A stretch of DNA of 64,000 bases from Wyeomyia smithii (lineage: Eukaryota; Arthropoda; Insecta; Diptera; Culicidae). Positions 10,495-21,637 of this stretch are shown one piece after another. The stretch lies in the NCBI RefSeq assembly GCF_029784165.1, contig NC_073696.1, positions 174,520,912 through 174,584,911 of the forward strand. Direction: 5' to 3'. Made by a program: the position numbers and the translations under genes. Under the pieces are notes generated by a model, which saw only the letters and a program-made list of their open reading frames with translations, ran no database searches and had not been told where the DNA came from. Within the stretch, counting starts at the first letter, position 1; each line of letters opens with the position of its first letter.

Positions 10495-11868
10495 GAGTTA
10501 TTAAATTTGGCAACGCGATAGCAACGAGCCGAATCGTTGCTATTTGATGAAATGTCAAACTGTTGTTTTTTTGTGCTCGATAGTGAATGTTCGTAATAAT
10601 ATTACGAAGATGATGAGTGTTTCGAATGCGGACTCAATTGGTCGGCCACGGAAGACGAGATGTTTTGCCTCGCTTGTTAAACACGTCGTAGAACGCAAGT
10701 GTCGGCGTGAACTACTACTCAATTTTGTTTCTGATTGAGCTGAATTTTAGCACAGGGTGTTTTTTCGGGCATTTTGGTTGGCATTTTGGTGTGCAACCTA
10801 CACGATGCAGAAAGCGCAAATCCTCACAAGATTGGCCAATATTATTCAATATACCTGGAAGGTTTAAGCAAACCTGCTCGGGAGTATTACCAACTATTTT
10901 TCCGTTTAGTTCGGTCGTTGTATGAAAAACCATTTTTCTCCTTTACCGCTGTTTCAATCTTCAAAAACAACCTGAGATGCGTTCGAAAGCGGCGTTGGAA
11001 ATGGTCATCTGTATTGACGGGTGTTTCCCATAAAAATATTGTTAAAACGCTGGATGGCACCTTCCTCCGTATGGCGGTCAATTTTTGGCTATTTACTAGG
11101 CTGAGAGCCGCCCCGAATCATTCCAAAAAACATATTATTAATCGCGTATAAGGAAATTTGTTTTGCGAAATCACTTTCTTCATCACTAGAATCAACCAAA
11201 TACTCGAAAACAATTTTCGCGTTCTATATTCAAGTTTTTTTTTGGTGGCAAATTTACAAATATTAATAGCAAACTGTGGGAACCAAGACATGATAGAATA
11301 CAGAATACAACTAATGAAAGTTCGCCAGCTTTCAGTAGAATAGTCGTTTAAGCCAACGCTGCGGGACGTGCCCAGTTTTACGAAATTACTTTAAATTAAC
11401 ATGTAAGGATGAAAAAATCCATGTACGCACAAGTAAAAAAACCTGCAAAAGAATTATGTTATCGATAACTTGGGAAAACGGAAACAAAGTTAAAACAAAG
11501 TTGCGTGAAATGGAGGGAACATTTTATGAAGCAGAAAGAACGTAGATCATTCCGGAAAAGATTGACTGACGGATAGGTTGGTTATTACTAGATACGCGAA
11601 AAATATGCGAAATACATCACAAACATTTTGCCAACGCTGGCTAGTGACGGTCTTTAGAAATTGGCAACTGCCGGTGTGAAAAAGAGAGTGGAATCGGTAA
11701 TCCCCATTAGCAACGACCGGTGCGAAAATCGGTTGCTATCCAAAATAGCAACGGCCAGCGTTGTGAAAATAGCAACTCAAATGGCAACTCACCGGTGCGC
11801 TTGCTCTAACATATGTTTTTTAATTGTATGCGCCTCAGAAGGCATTAGACTGTTTACTGTTTACTTGT
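10495..11868. other. No gene recognised
   Basis: Open frames here, including a 125-codon one at 10774-11151, have no recognisable domain and no splice or poly-A context, so they are not called. GCAACGGC/TTGCTATT-like motifs recur near 10250-10540 and 11630-11800, hinting at an old repeat. Confidence 0.35.
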
Positions 11869-12062
11869 ATTACAAGGTAATTATTGATGAATATGTGGTG
11901 TCGTTTATTGGTCGTGGCGGATTTCTAGCCAGTAATGAAACTGAACTGTACCCTAAAAATGAGTAATGTCGTACTCAAATTTTGAGTAATAATGACTCAT
12001 TTTTAAAGACGCCTAGTGTTACTCAGTTTTGAGTATTTGTGGAGTTACTCAATTTTAGAGTT
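11869..12062. repeat. Dispersed repeat copy A
   Basis: Shares about 190 bp with 16586-16778, including ATTACAAGGTAAT, GTGGTGTCGTTTATTGG, ATTTCTAGCCAGTAATGAAA and a block of GAGTAA/TTACTC motifs. Same orientation, with few differences by eye. The family is not identified. Confidence 0.8.
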
Positions 12063-12417
12063 TTACAAGACGTTTCTGAACGTTTCTCCCTATCTGGTCT
12101 CGAGGTACGATGCTGGCCTAACAAGCCGGTCATCGTAGGTTCGAGTCTCGACTCGGAAGAGACTGTTAGTGTCAGTAGGATCGTAGCGCTAGCCCCGCAA
12201 TTGTCCTGTACACTTAACGGTTGGCTGCGAAGTCTGTGTATAGTGACCAGAAGGTCAAGTTCCGAATCGGAATGTAGCACCAAGGCTTTGCTTTGCTTTC
12301 TGAACTGAATTCATGAATGAAATTTTGACAGAAAGCACGGAACCGCTGACATAACGCACGTAAAAGCATCATCAACATCAGCAGGATCCGTGACACCTGT
12401 CAGTTCGTAAAATGGTG
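12059..12417. mobile_element. MITE copy interrupted by a SINE
   Basis: Reading 12059-12081 and then 12306-12417 gives a sequence matching the reverse complement of 14230-14369 (GTTTTACAAGACGTTTCTG, AAATTTTGACAGAAAGC, CACCTGTCAGTTCGTAAAAT). The SINE at 12082-12296 splits it and duplicates TTTCTGAAC. Confidence 0.75.
12082..12296 (+). mobile_element. tRNA-derived SINE
   Basis: A 215-bp insert flanked by TTTCTGAAC (12073-12081 and 12297-12305). The head is tRNA-like, with a B box GGTTCGAGTCTC near 12150 and an A-box-like GATGCTGGCCTAACAAGCCG upstream. The body contains TTGTCCTGTACACTTAACGG and the tail ends CACCAAGGCTTTGCTTTGC. Promoter boxes would drive RNA polymerase III, and movement depends on a LINE. 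A second partial copy of the tail is at 46513-46595. This tail type is familiar from mosquito SINEs; I do not assign a family name. Confidence 0.85.
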
Positions 12418-13306
12418 CACATGTTAAAATGGGCCATGGGCAATTAAAATGACTGTTCGATTGACAGATGGCGCTGCAAAATGATGATGATGATCGTTTT
12501 GTTGACAAAGAATGAATTGTATATTTTTGATCAAGCATTCCAATGAACGTATGGTTTTTGCTGGAGAACCATGGACAAATTAAGAAAAACGTGCATTAAA
12601 GCTTAAATTAGAAATAACTCGAAAACCGATGCCTTTAGAATGTTTACTACCAAGAGCTTTTTGATTCAAAATGACTCTCTGCATATTTTAAAATCATCAG
12701 AATACAAATATTTTGAAAAATTTTTGAATTGGAATTTTCATAAAAAAATTATTCTACCATAAAAAAATTATTTTTCATTTCTCCATCTTGGACTTTTTTT
12801 TTTGAAAGTTGCGTATTAACGTCAAGTTTCTTTAAAAAAAAATTAAAAAAAAATTCAACTCTTTTTTTTTTGTAAATTGAAATTTAATGTTTATTTTAAA
12901 ATTTTTTCGGTCAAAAAAAATTTTTTTTTATACAGTGGATATTTTTTTTATGATGCATTTTTGATTCGCTACAACTCATTCTCAGACAGTTTTTCTATAC
13001 AACCAACGGTTTCTGGGCTACAATCCTTCGAATAAAACCTATGCCAAAAGGCATACGCCCTTTTAGAATGTAACTCATGGGTGTAAAAAATCTCTCCACC
13101 TGTGAAAAATGCTCAGTTTGCTAAGCCAAATACGTGTGCAAAGTTTCATTCAAATAAAAAATGGTCGATTAAATTTTCGCGTATTTCCAGGCGATTTGAA
13201 ATGCTTTTGCTCATTATCAAAACGTCGTTGATAAACTGGCAGTCAGGCGCACTTCCGATGTTTACTTTTGGTGTTCTCGCAACACTGCAACCATCTCAGC
13301 CTGCAC
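12418..13306. other. No gene recognised; homopolymer-rich
   Basis: AT-rich sequence with long A and T runs at about 12720-12960. No feature is supported. Confidence 0.35.
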
Positions 13307-14890
13307 CAGGGCTGCCAAGTATACAGATTTTTCTGTATTATACAGATTTTTTGACCACGATACAGAAATCAGGGGGGATCTATCTGTCAAACATCGTGTA
13401 ACCAACATATTTGGCAACATGGCGTTTGTTTTGGTTTTTGTTCTTTTTAGTCATGAAATTGATCGATGTGAAATATTATATAATTGGAACGTTTTTTTAT
13501 CAAAACGCGAGAAACCGCGGAAAACTTTCATGAATGTGTTGTGTAGTGATATTTTTCCCCCGTTATTGTTCATAGTTACAAACGTCATGGACCAGAGTTG
13601 ATCTGCGATAACGCACACATATATGGAATTTGACAGCAGTGAATCCCCTCTGACAGAAATGATACAGAATACAGAATTTTGATTTTTTATACAGATTTTC
13701 ACAGAATTTCCAGAAATCGATTTTTTTTTTAGTTTCGGTGTGAAACTATGATGTTTCACAAAATGTTCGTACTAAAGCCTTGGTAGCTCTACCTCACAAA
13801 TATTTTATCCGAACATCAGTTTTCAGTTTTCGACTGCGTTTCCCGCATAACCGCTAAATTGGCCGATTCGGTTTTCACAAGCAGTTCCGAATGGGAATTT
13901 GTATAGGTGCGAGTAGGCTTTAAAATCTGTTTCTTCGTCCAACGTGGAATATTTGCGCCTGATTGTAATTATATTGTATTTGCGTTGACGGCAACCAACG
14001 CTCTTCTTTTGCTCTTTGTTGAATCTCTAGGAACATTTCAAAAGGACTTTTTCATTTTTCTAGATTTTTTTCGATTTCGTTTACTTGTTGTCTCTTCATT
14101 CTAAATGGGAGATTATAGATATCCATAAGAGAAAAAAAAGTTCCTTGTGCATTTTTTGGTTAGCTTTCCCTACTCAGTGAGCCAGTGCATAGTAGATCAC
14201 AAACAATATTTTGTGACCTAGCGTTAAATAGACCATTTTAGGAACTGACAGGTGTCACGGATCCTGCTGACATTGATGTTGCTTTTACTTGCGTTATGTC
14301 AGTGGTTTCGAGCTTTCTGTCAAAATTTCATTCGTGAATTGAGTTCAGAAACGTCTCGTAAAATGGTCTTCTGTAGTGATGAACTTTATCTTCGCCTACA
14401 TATTGGTTATGTAAAGTAGTTACTGAAACGCAATAAATTATGATGCGGAAATATGACTATCAAATTGTTTAATCAAAAAGCTTGCCTATTTTAATTTTCT
14501 GCTATTTTTTGCCACTATTCCATTAAAAAAATACATTTCGACATCATTGAAAAATTGAAAACAAAAATGGTAGTGACGGACCCCCTCTCATTTTGGCATG
14601 TGTCAAGTGTTGCAGTTATCGAACGGCATTCGATAATGCAATGTAAACATGTTGCAGTTAGCGAACGACGACTGTATATATAGTGTCTATATTATAGACC
14701 TGAGTTTTCTTCCAGAAATTTTTCCCAATCTTTTAACAGTTTTAGGCGAGATTTAAGGTCGGATTCCAAGCTTAACTACCACAAGTCCAAGCACTTGTAG
14801 GCACTGAGGTAGGCACACGAATAAAATACAGAAAAATACAGATTTTTACGAGTGCATACAGAGTTTTCAAAATAAAATCTGGCAGCTCTG
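13307..14890. mobile_element. Possible hAT-type element remnant
   Basis: Ends look like CAGGGCTGCCA (13307) and TGGCAGCTCTG (14890), and both sides carry repeated ATACAGATTTTT/TACAGAAA motifs in inverted arrangement. The flanking 8-mers do not match, so one end may belong to another copy. A separate MITE at 14230-14369 is nested within. Confidence 0.35.
14230..14369. mobile_element. Small MITE, second copy of the 12.1-12.4 kb family
   Basis: Termini AGACCATTTTA and TAAAATGGTCT are inverted repeats. The interior matches, in the opposite orientation, the SINE-interrupted copy at 12059-12417. This uninterrupted copy defines where the SINE entered. Confidence 0.75.
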
Positions 14891-15006
14891 CATCTGGCTT
14901 TCTTTGTCAAACGTCAAAAAATGGGTACTGTGATTTTGTATGTATCATTACAAGTGTGTATTGGCTTTGTTGACTGAAAGAAAAGAAATAAAAATCTGCA
15001 TTTAGG

Positions 15007-15855
15007 ATGGCTGGTAATTTTTGGCAAAGTTCTCATCACCAGCAATGGATTTTGGATAAGCAAGATCTCATCCGTGAAAGGCAACATGATCTAAAATCAT
15101 TAACCGAGGAGGAATATCAGAAAGTTTTTATGTTTTTTGCCAACGTTATACAAGTTTTGGGAGAGCAACTCAAATTACGCCAGCAAGTTATTGCCACTGC
15201 CACTGTTTATTTCAAACGGTTTTATGCTAGGAACTCTTTGAAGTGTATTGATCCATTACTTCTAGCTCCTACTTGCATTCTTCTTGCATCAAAAGTGGAG
15301 GAGTTTGGGGTTATCTCAAATTCCAGATTGATAACTACATGTCAAACAGTAATTAAAAACAAATTCAGCTACGCTTATCAACAAGAATTTCCGTATAGAA
15401 CAAACCATATACTAGAATGTGAGTTTTATCTATTGGAAAATCTAGACTGCTGCTTAATTGTGTATCAACCATATCGGCCTTTGTTGCAACTAATTCAGGA
15501 TATTGGACAAGAGGAGCAATTACTTACACTAACTTGGCGTTTAATAAATGATTCCTTGCGAACAGATGTAAGCTTGCTGTATCCTCCATACCAGGTAACA
15601 TATTTCACACACACCTTATATCGTTGCTAATAAAATGCTGTACAGATTGCTCTAGGTTGCCTTCAAATTGCGTGTGTTATTCTACAAAAGGAACTAAAAG
15701 CGTGGTTTGCCGAATTAAATGTCGATTTGGAAAAGGTTCAGGAAATAGCTCGATCGATTCTGAATTTGTTTGAGCTATGGAAAAGCTACGATGAAAAAGA
15801 AATACAAAGTTTGCTTGAAAAGATGCCAAAGCCAAAACCGGCCCCTCAACGGTGA
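15007..15855 (+). CDS. CycC: Cyclin C (CDK8-module cyclin)
   Basis: Two exons, 15007-15594 and 15646-15855, with a 51-bp GT..AG intron in phase 0, give 265 aa, the usual length for insect cyclin C. Cyclin C binds CDK8 in the Mediator kinase module and controls RNA polymerase II transcription in the nucleus. The N-terminus MAGNFWQSSH and the following KQDLIRER helix are diagnostic. The first cyclin fold includes LKLRQQVIATATVYFKRFY (about 55-73) and LASKVEEFG (about 93-101). The second contains FPYRTNHILECEFYLLE and the YQPYRPLLQ motif. Exon 2 ends with EKMPKPKPAPQR, shorter than the vertebrate tail. No lesion is seen. The start is fixed by homology of the first residues. The sequence just before it (CTGCATTTAG) could be a 3' splice site of a 5'-UTR intron, which is uncertain. 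Confidence 0.97.
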
Positions 15856-15927
15856 TCAAGTGAAACATATTGCAGGATAATATTTGTCTGCCTAAGAACT
15901 TCAAAAATAAGTTTTGAAATTACTTTC

Positions 15928-15933
15928 AATAAA
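15928..15933 (+). terminator. Poly-A signal of cyclin C
   Basis: AATAAA 73 bp after the TGA of cyclin C, in a suitably AT-rich 3' context. Confidence 0.75.
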
Positions 15934-16145
15934 ACTTGCAAGACAGGTATATTGTAGGTATGGAGTTACTCTCAATCATCTATCATTTTTATATTAAGAT
16001 CGAAATTATTACTGAAATTCTGTTCTGCATGTAATTGTTTACTCATTTGCAGATATCCTGAAAAGAAAAAAATATATAAACGATGATAAAACATTTACAC
16101 AATTAACAGATTGTTACTACAACACCCCTTCTCAATCAGATAAAT

Positions 16146-16462
16146 CAGCGGTTCTCAACCTGGGGTACGCGTACCCCTGGGGGTACTCGAGCGCCTTCAG
16201 GGGGTACGCAAATGAAAAATCAGTAATGGCGGACTAAGGAATTTTTCTTCATGATACTTTCTTTGTTGTTCAATCTTGCCCTTAAAACATGATTGTGCAA
16301 TCAAACAAATCATAGTTCACTTTGAAACCTGAACTAGTCTACCACAACATGATCTACCACCGCTCTCTTCCATTCTGCGAGAACGTTCTTAGCCAGGGGG
16401 TACAATCGATATGAAAAATATCGCCAAGGGGTACGCGGGCAAAAAAAGGTTGAGAACCGCTG
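16146..16462. mobile_element. hAT-type MITE, complete
   Basis: A 317-bp element with exact terminal inverted repeats CAGCGGTTCTCAACCT and AGGTTGAGAACCGCTG. It is flanked by the perfect 8-bp duplication AGATAAAT (16138-16145 and 16463-16470). GGGGGTACTC/GGGGTACGCG blocks lie inside both ends. The terminal CAGCGGTTCTCAA type is widespread among hAT MITEs. It lies about 210 bp downstream of the cyclin C poly-A signal. Confidence 0.95.
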
Positions 16463-16585
16463 AGATAAATCAATCATTCTACAAAGTTCTTCAATTAGCT
16501 CAGTATCCCCAGTCTTTGTAAACAAATCTCGTGTGCTAGTATGTTTCACTTCTACTCGCCAGTTAGCTATATCGTCAGTTGAATT

Positions 16586-16778
16586 ATTACAAGGTAATAA
16601 TTGATGAACATGTGGTGTCGTTTATTGGCCGTGGCGGATTTCTAGCCAGTAATGAAACTTAACTGTACCCAAAAAATGAGTAATGTCGTACTCAAATTTT
16701 GAGTAATAATGACTCATTTTAAAGACGCCTAGTGTTACTCAGTTTTGAGTATTTGTGGAGTTACTCAATTTAAGAGTT
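16586..16778. repeat. Dispersed repeat copy B
   Basis: Near-identical to 11869-12062 in the same orientation. It ends in the same TTACTCAATTTAAGAGTT context. Confidence 0.8.
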
Positions 16779-17234
16779 GTTCCACTTTTTACGAAAATGC
16801 GTCAAATGTTAGTCATTTTAGAGTTATTATTTACGAGCGTATATATGTTATTCACGTTAATGCATTAGTATTAGTGAGCGTTATGAACTTTTTCCAATTG
16901 TGTATGAGAATTGAAATGTATCATTTCAAATGATTATGCATTTTAAACTAAACGTATAAAACATACTTTTCTGAAAAGTTATAGAAATGATGTTGAAACA
17001 TGCTTTATTTGTCTTCTCGGTTTTAATTGATTTTTTTTCGGTGAGATTTAATAAAACAAACCACAATTACGTTTCAGCTTACTATTTTTCAGCCATCCTC
17101 AGAACTTTAATTATATGAAATACAAATAAATACAAATTAAAATAACGTCACATATTGTCTTCGAAATATCACAAATATTACAAAATTTACAAACTATTTT
17201 TTCGTGTGCATCACCGTGTGGGTCCCTCTAACTT
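16779..17234. other. No gene recognised
   Basis: AT-rich sequence between a dispersed repeat and the Penelope-like remnant. It may include the 3' flank of that remnant. Confidence 0.3.
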
Positions 17235-17972
17235 TTATCCATTCTCATTTTGCGCGCGTTGTCGATCAGCAGGTTGATTTTTGTTCTCGTACACCTCTCT
17301 AAGTTTTTTAACCATGCCAGTGTATGTATTGGAGAGCCCCAGTGCATCGCGCTGTAGCTTCACTGCTCTGTTCCCGCTCAGATTAATGTGGAGAGCCTCC
17401 GCCGATATTCTGCTTTGCTCTCTGGTAATCTGTTCTAATATTCGAGTGCGGGAGAAATCGAACTCATGTTCGTCCTCTTTTGCGTGTTGCGCAGAGCCCG
17501 TTGTAGTTGTTTGTCTCAGTACGTCATATCGATGTTGGGCGAGGCGTTCTCCCAGCGTTTGTGAGGTCTGCCCCACGTATTCCTTGTCTGGACAAGCTCC
17601 ACATGGTACGCTATATACCAAGTTAGTGTTTTGCATTTTTGGTATGTTGTCTTCTCTGGTAATCTGTTCTAATATTCGAGTGCGGGAGAAATCGAACTCA
17701 TGTTCGTCCTCTTTTGCGTGTTGCGCAGAGCCCGTTGTAGTTTTTTGTCTCAGTACGTCATATCGATGTTGGGCGAGGCGTTCTCCCAGCGTTTGTGAAG
17801 TCTGCCCCACGTATTCCTTGTCTGGACAAGCTCCACATGGTACGCTATATACCAAGTTAGTGTTTTGCATTTTTGGTATGTTGTCTTTGAGTTTTGAGAA
17901 AACAGTGTTCTTAACTTGGTCCCGAGGTTTGTGCGACGCGACGATGTTATGCTTGCGTAGCACTTTACCCAC
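17235..17972 (-). pseudogene. Penelope-like element, C-terminal GIY-YIG nuclease with tandem duplication
   Basis: Encodes the GIY-YIG endonuclease end of a Penelope-like retroelement, the domain that cleaves target DNA. Recognisable parts are NTNLVYSVPCGACPDKEYVG (the GIY...YIG equivalent, here LVYSV..EYVGQT) and the conserved Arg in TLGERLAQHRYDV. A His/Glu-rich HAKEDEHEFDF block comes next. A 234-bp unit (17421-17654 and 17655-17888) is tandemly repeated in frame, so the nuclease core occurs twice in one 245-codon frame. The C-terminal segment (SAEALHINLSGN...) follows the second copy. The RT that should precede it is only a degraded trace to about 18260. Most likely a dead copy. Confidence 0.82.
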
Positions 17973-18260
17973 CTCTCGCTAGGCATGGGATATACGGCAA
18001 CGATACATGTTTAGTTCTATCTCTGGTTTCCCACCTAACTTCGAGAGTATTGTACGCTGCACGGACTCATTGTTTGAGTATTCGCTGTAGGAAATGTGTT
18101 GGGTAGTTGTTCAGCAGTAGTATCGATTTAGCTTTTTGTATGTTTACAACTCTGCTCTCGACATCCGTCAGTTTGATTGCTCGGTCGAAAAGTGCGATTG
18201 CAGCGTTTTTCTTGTGGGCATATGGGCTTCAACTGGTTCAACATAGTCTATGTTAATATA
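17973..18260 (-). pseudogene. Degraded RT-to-nuclease connector of the Penelope-like element
   Basis: Minus-strand translation shows frame-broken sequence running into the GIY-YIG frame through alternative overlapping frames near 17980. It is consistent with the end of a Penelope-like RT, but no catalytic RT motif survives. Confidence 0.4.
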
Positions 18261-18279
18261 TTGTGGCGTCAGCACTAAA

Positions 18280-19033
18280 TTAAAGTTCGGAAGTCTGACT
18301 TCCGACTTCCGAACTTTCTTCCGACTTTACAAACACATAGAACTCACACAACATGAACTGCGGGAGTGATTTCAATGTGTTTGTTTTTGTAAGCCGGACT
18401 GATAGCGTAGTGGTGGCTGAGATGGCTGCAGTGTTGTGGGAGCAACAAAAATAAACATCGGAAGTGAGCCTGACTGCCAGTTCATCAGCGACGTTTTGAT
18501 AATTTTTATTTAAATGCACAATAGAGTCACGCAAAGAGAAAATCCCTCGTTCCGGCAACACAGTTTTTGTAACGTTTGTTGCCAACAGAGTCTATGTGTA
18601 TATAGCGTCGCGCATAGAGAAAATCTATCGTTTCGGCAACACAGTTTTTGTACCGTTTCTTGCCAAGAACTATACAGTTCTGTTTTTCACCATGCATAAG
18701 CGAATATCATTTTTTGAAATTTTTCACAAGGTACACAGGTTTGAAAGATTACACCGGTTGCTTTGTTAAATTTAGCTGAATCAGTGTACAGGTTTAATGT
18801 TGGATTTAAAATGTGTGGTTAAAACTTCGGAAAAAACACATATTCTTTATCACGCTCGATTACAACACTTTTCATCTATTCCTAACATTATCACCTTGTT
18901 TATTTACATTGCTCGATTGGTACCCTCGTTTGACCCTGATTTGGTTCCTTTGGTTTCATCTTTGCGCGACTCTATATTATAAACATAGACTGTGGTTGCC
19001 AAGAATTATACAGTACTGTTTTTCACCATGTAT
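18280..19033. repeat. Repeat E, left part
   Basis: A host repeat that continues at 27711-28086, 29073-29576 and 63848-64000 after three insertions. Diagnostic shared pieces are AGATTACACCGG (18745 and 27731), CATATTCTTTATCACGCTCG (compare 29530) and TTTATTTACATTGCTCGATT (18899 and 63866). It also contains two related ~85-bp units near 18530-18700 (AGAGAAAATC.., CGGCAACACAGTTTTTGTA) and a small perfect hairpin at 18285-18316. Confidence 0.7.
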
Positions 19034-19686
19034 TGTAACAGGGGGTCACCCTGTACACACGTAAATTTGCCCGGCGAAACCCTTACAGGGCGGCCAGATA
19101 CCTCTAACGGACTTTCGGATCTTTGCTAGAACACTGAGAAAGGAAAAAAATAAACAAAAACTTATCGGTTTATTCCGTCCTTTTCCTCTTGCTGTTTTAT
19201 GGTGGGAAGGAGAGGCTGCCGCGACGCTGCTGCTCGTTGTTGAAATGGCGGTTACCAACAGCTCCTGCAGCAAACTTCGGCGGGGTGGTTTCCTTCGCTC
19301 CTTGTCACTTAGCCGGGGTAGCGAACACTGCTTACCACCGGCGAGCCAACACAAGTCGTAGCACACGAATCCCGGGCCAGCGGAACAACCTTCGCTGGTC
19401 TTACACGTATCCGCGGAACAACCTTCGCGAGACACACAGGACACAGACTGCAAAAAAAAAACAGCAGTTAAAACGCGCACAAAAATAAACACAAAACGCG
19501 ACGTGTGTCCTGTACCGAGATCGAGGCTAAACTGATCATCCCGCGATGGCTGCCTATGTTGCCGACCACAACAAACCCGCCGTGACGTCTTAGTCAGCAC
19601 TCAGCACACCACTTTTCCGCAGCTAGAGGGAAATTCCGGCCTATCTAACCCTAAACATTAATTCACAAATATAAAATAAAAATTAT
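19034..19686 (-). repeat. 3' LTR of the gypsy element (left copy)
   Basis: Positions 19308-19686 match 27326-27705 almost perfectly. The left copy extends a further 274 bp to TGTAACAGGG (19034), the reverse complement of a canonical ...TTACA LTR end. A GTAT flank precedes it. On this reading the LTR is about 650 bp. The other border at 19686 lacks the expected TG. Confidence 0.7.
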
Positions 19687-21637
19687 CGGCCCTACTAAAC
19701 GCGACAATATCGTTCACAAACGAAAAAACGAACGAATTTAAACGAATTTACGTGAACGATATTCAGCGCAAGTGGCGAGAACTGTCATAACAAGTACACG
19801 CTGCTGCAGGAGCGCCCAAATGCGGGTAATTTTCACTTTACACTCTCTCGCAGCGGCACCCAAAATTAGGGTTATTTTTACGTTAGCGTTACACATAATT
19901 AAGTAAATTTCCCACTCGATGCTAAAATTGTAACCGCACAGGTTACAATCTCGTCCACACCGAGTGGAAAAAAAATTGACAGCAATTTTTTTTACTAACC
20001 TAACACCTAACACCGATAACAATAATAAACGGGGAATGAATAAGTTAATGAACAAATAAATAAATTAATAAATAAACAAAAAAAAAATAAATATGTACAA
20101 CGTCTGCTATCCCTATCATTCCTTCCGTAATTTACAAGCAAACAATTCCAAAAACTAATCGACCGGAGTTCCGAATCGTTGAAATTGTTTGGTCTTGATG
20201 TGAAGTGCTAATTCTGAAAGCATTCGCAAAGCGAGAAGCAGTCAGTTCTCATCTAACCCAATCAAGACCTGAACTTGAAATCCAATTCTAATCCATTTTC
20301 CAAGACAACTCATCTTCCCAAAATACTGCAAGTCCCAGTACTAATTTTGTACGGTTCTGACTTGCAGGGGAACGGTTGTCGGTTTTTTTTTCATCGACTG
20401 TCCAACTTTCGTGTTCTTACGGTGCCAACACTCGATACCTGAGCTAGAGTTAATTTCCGAACCACTCATTCTATTCTCTCTTTCAAACATATCCTTTCAT
20501 TCCAATCGCCATTTGCACTTCGACTCACCCTTTGAATTAACTCTGGAATATTGTATCTCACTCAACCACGTCAACTTTTATTCGTTCACTCATGCATATC
20601 CAATCACACATTCACGCACTCCTTCTGGCACCCATCCCACGTCATTGTCAACATTCTGGACCATGTCTTTCTGTCCCTGTTCATCTCAAAAGCATCTCCC
20701 ATACTGAGACGTTTGAGAGGGACCAAAGAATGTCTCTCGCATAATGCGGTAAATAATAAAAATATTCCCTAAGGAATTCAATTTTATCACCCTGGTGGTT
20801 AAAATCTGAAACCCCAGTATTATGCAAGACTCCGAATACACAACATTCGGTTCCGATGACGCGCATTCATACATATCCACATTCGGCCGCACCGTACATA
20901 CATTACATTGCCTCACCACAAACGATCAGTTTCTAATCCGAATCCATCTTATCGTTTCCGGCAGCACGGCATCGTTTGGAGACGTCAACCGGCGATGACG
21001 TCATTCCTATGCGGAATGATCAATGAATATTTTATGTAAACAAACCGGAATGGAAACTCGCCGTTCACATTCCGGTTTTCGCGATTTTTTTGGTTTTCGC
21101 GACGGTTTCTCGCGGCGAAAATACGTTGCGCGTGCGTGTTTATCCCCATAGAAAAGGAGAAAAGTGTTTTGTGCGAATAAGAAACGCCCAAACAAGGCAA
21201 AAATTTGTAAAAAGTCCCCGCTGAAGAGGGGTGAAAACTAAGTCAATGGCCCCGAACAAGGCGAAGTGATATGTTTTCGGTTGTTTGCCTGCTGTTCCCA
21301 AGTGCCTGTGCGTGGGTGTTTTTCCAAAAGGCGCGGAAATCTATTCCGGCAATAATTAAACTTTACACCGTCACGACTGATTTTGGAACAGAAAGCAAAA
21401 CTTCAGCGGAACGATTCATTACTCCGCCACTAGTGCGAAGCACGCAAAACGTCAACGAAGGTAATGAAGAACCTTTTAACGGCAGTGTAAGTCTCCCTTT
21501 TTACTATTCACTAGAAGTAGGTAGAGCAACGCATAAATGGACCGACAGTCCCAAATGTAATCCGGCGGTCGCCTTTGAAATGTTCCCAAATGAACAATCC
21601 GTTTAAAGGCAGGCCGCCGGTATAAAATTGTACCAGT
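19687..21637. other. Gypsy 3' non-coding region, no envelope gene
   Basis: Lies between the Pol stop and the 3' LTR. No long minus-strand frame or env-like signal/TM arrangement is visible, only short chance frames. It may be a long untranslated tract, a decayed third gene or host sequence. Confidence 0.45.

Noticed and set aside
10774..11151. 125-codon open frame as a gene
   Set aside because: No recognisable domain. It overlaps another open frame on the opposite strand and lies among degraded repeats.
13307..14890. Confident hAT element with CAGGGCTGCCA ends
   Set aside because: The flanking 8-mers differ, so the two ends may come from different copies. Kept only as a low-confidence feature.
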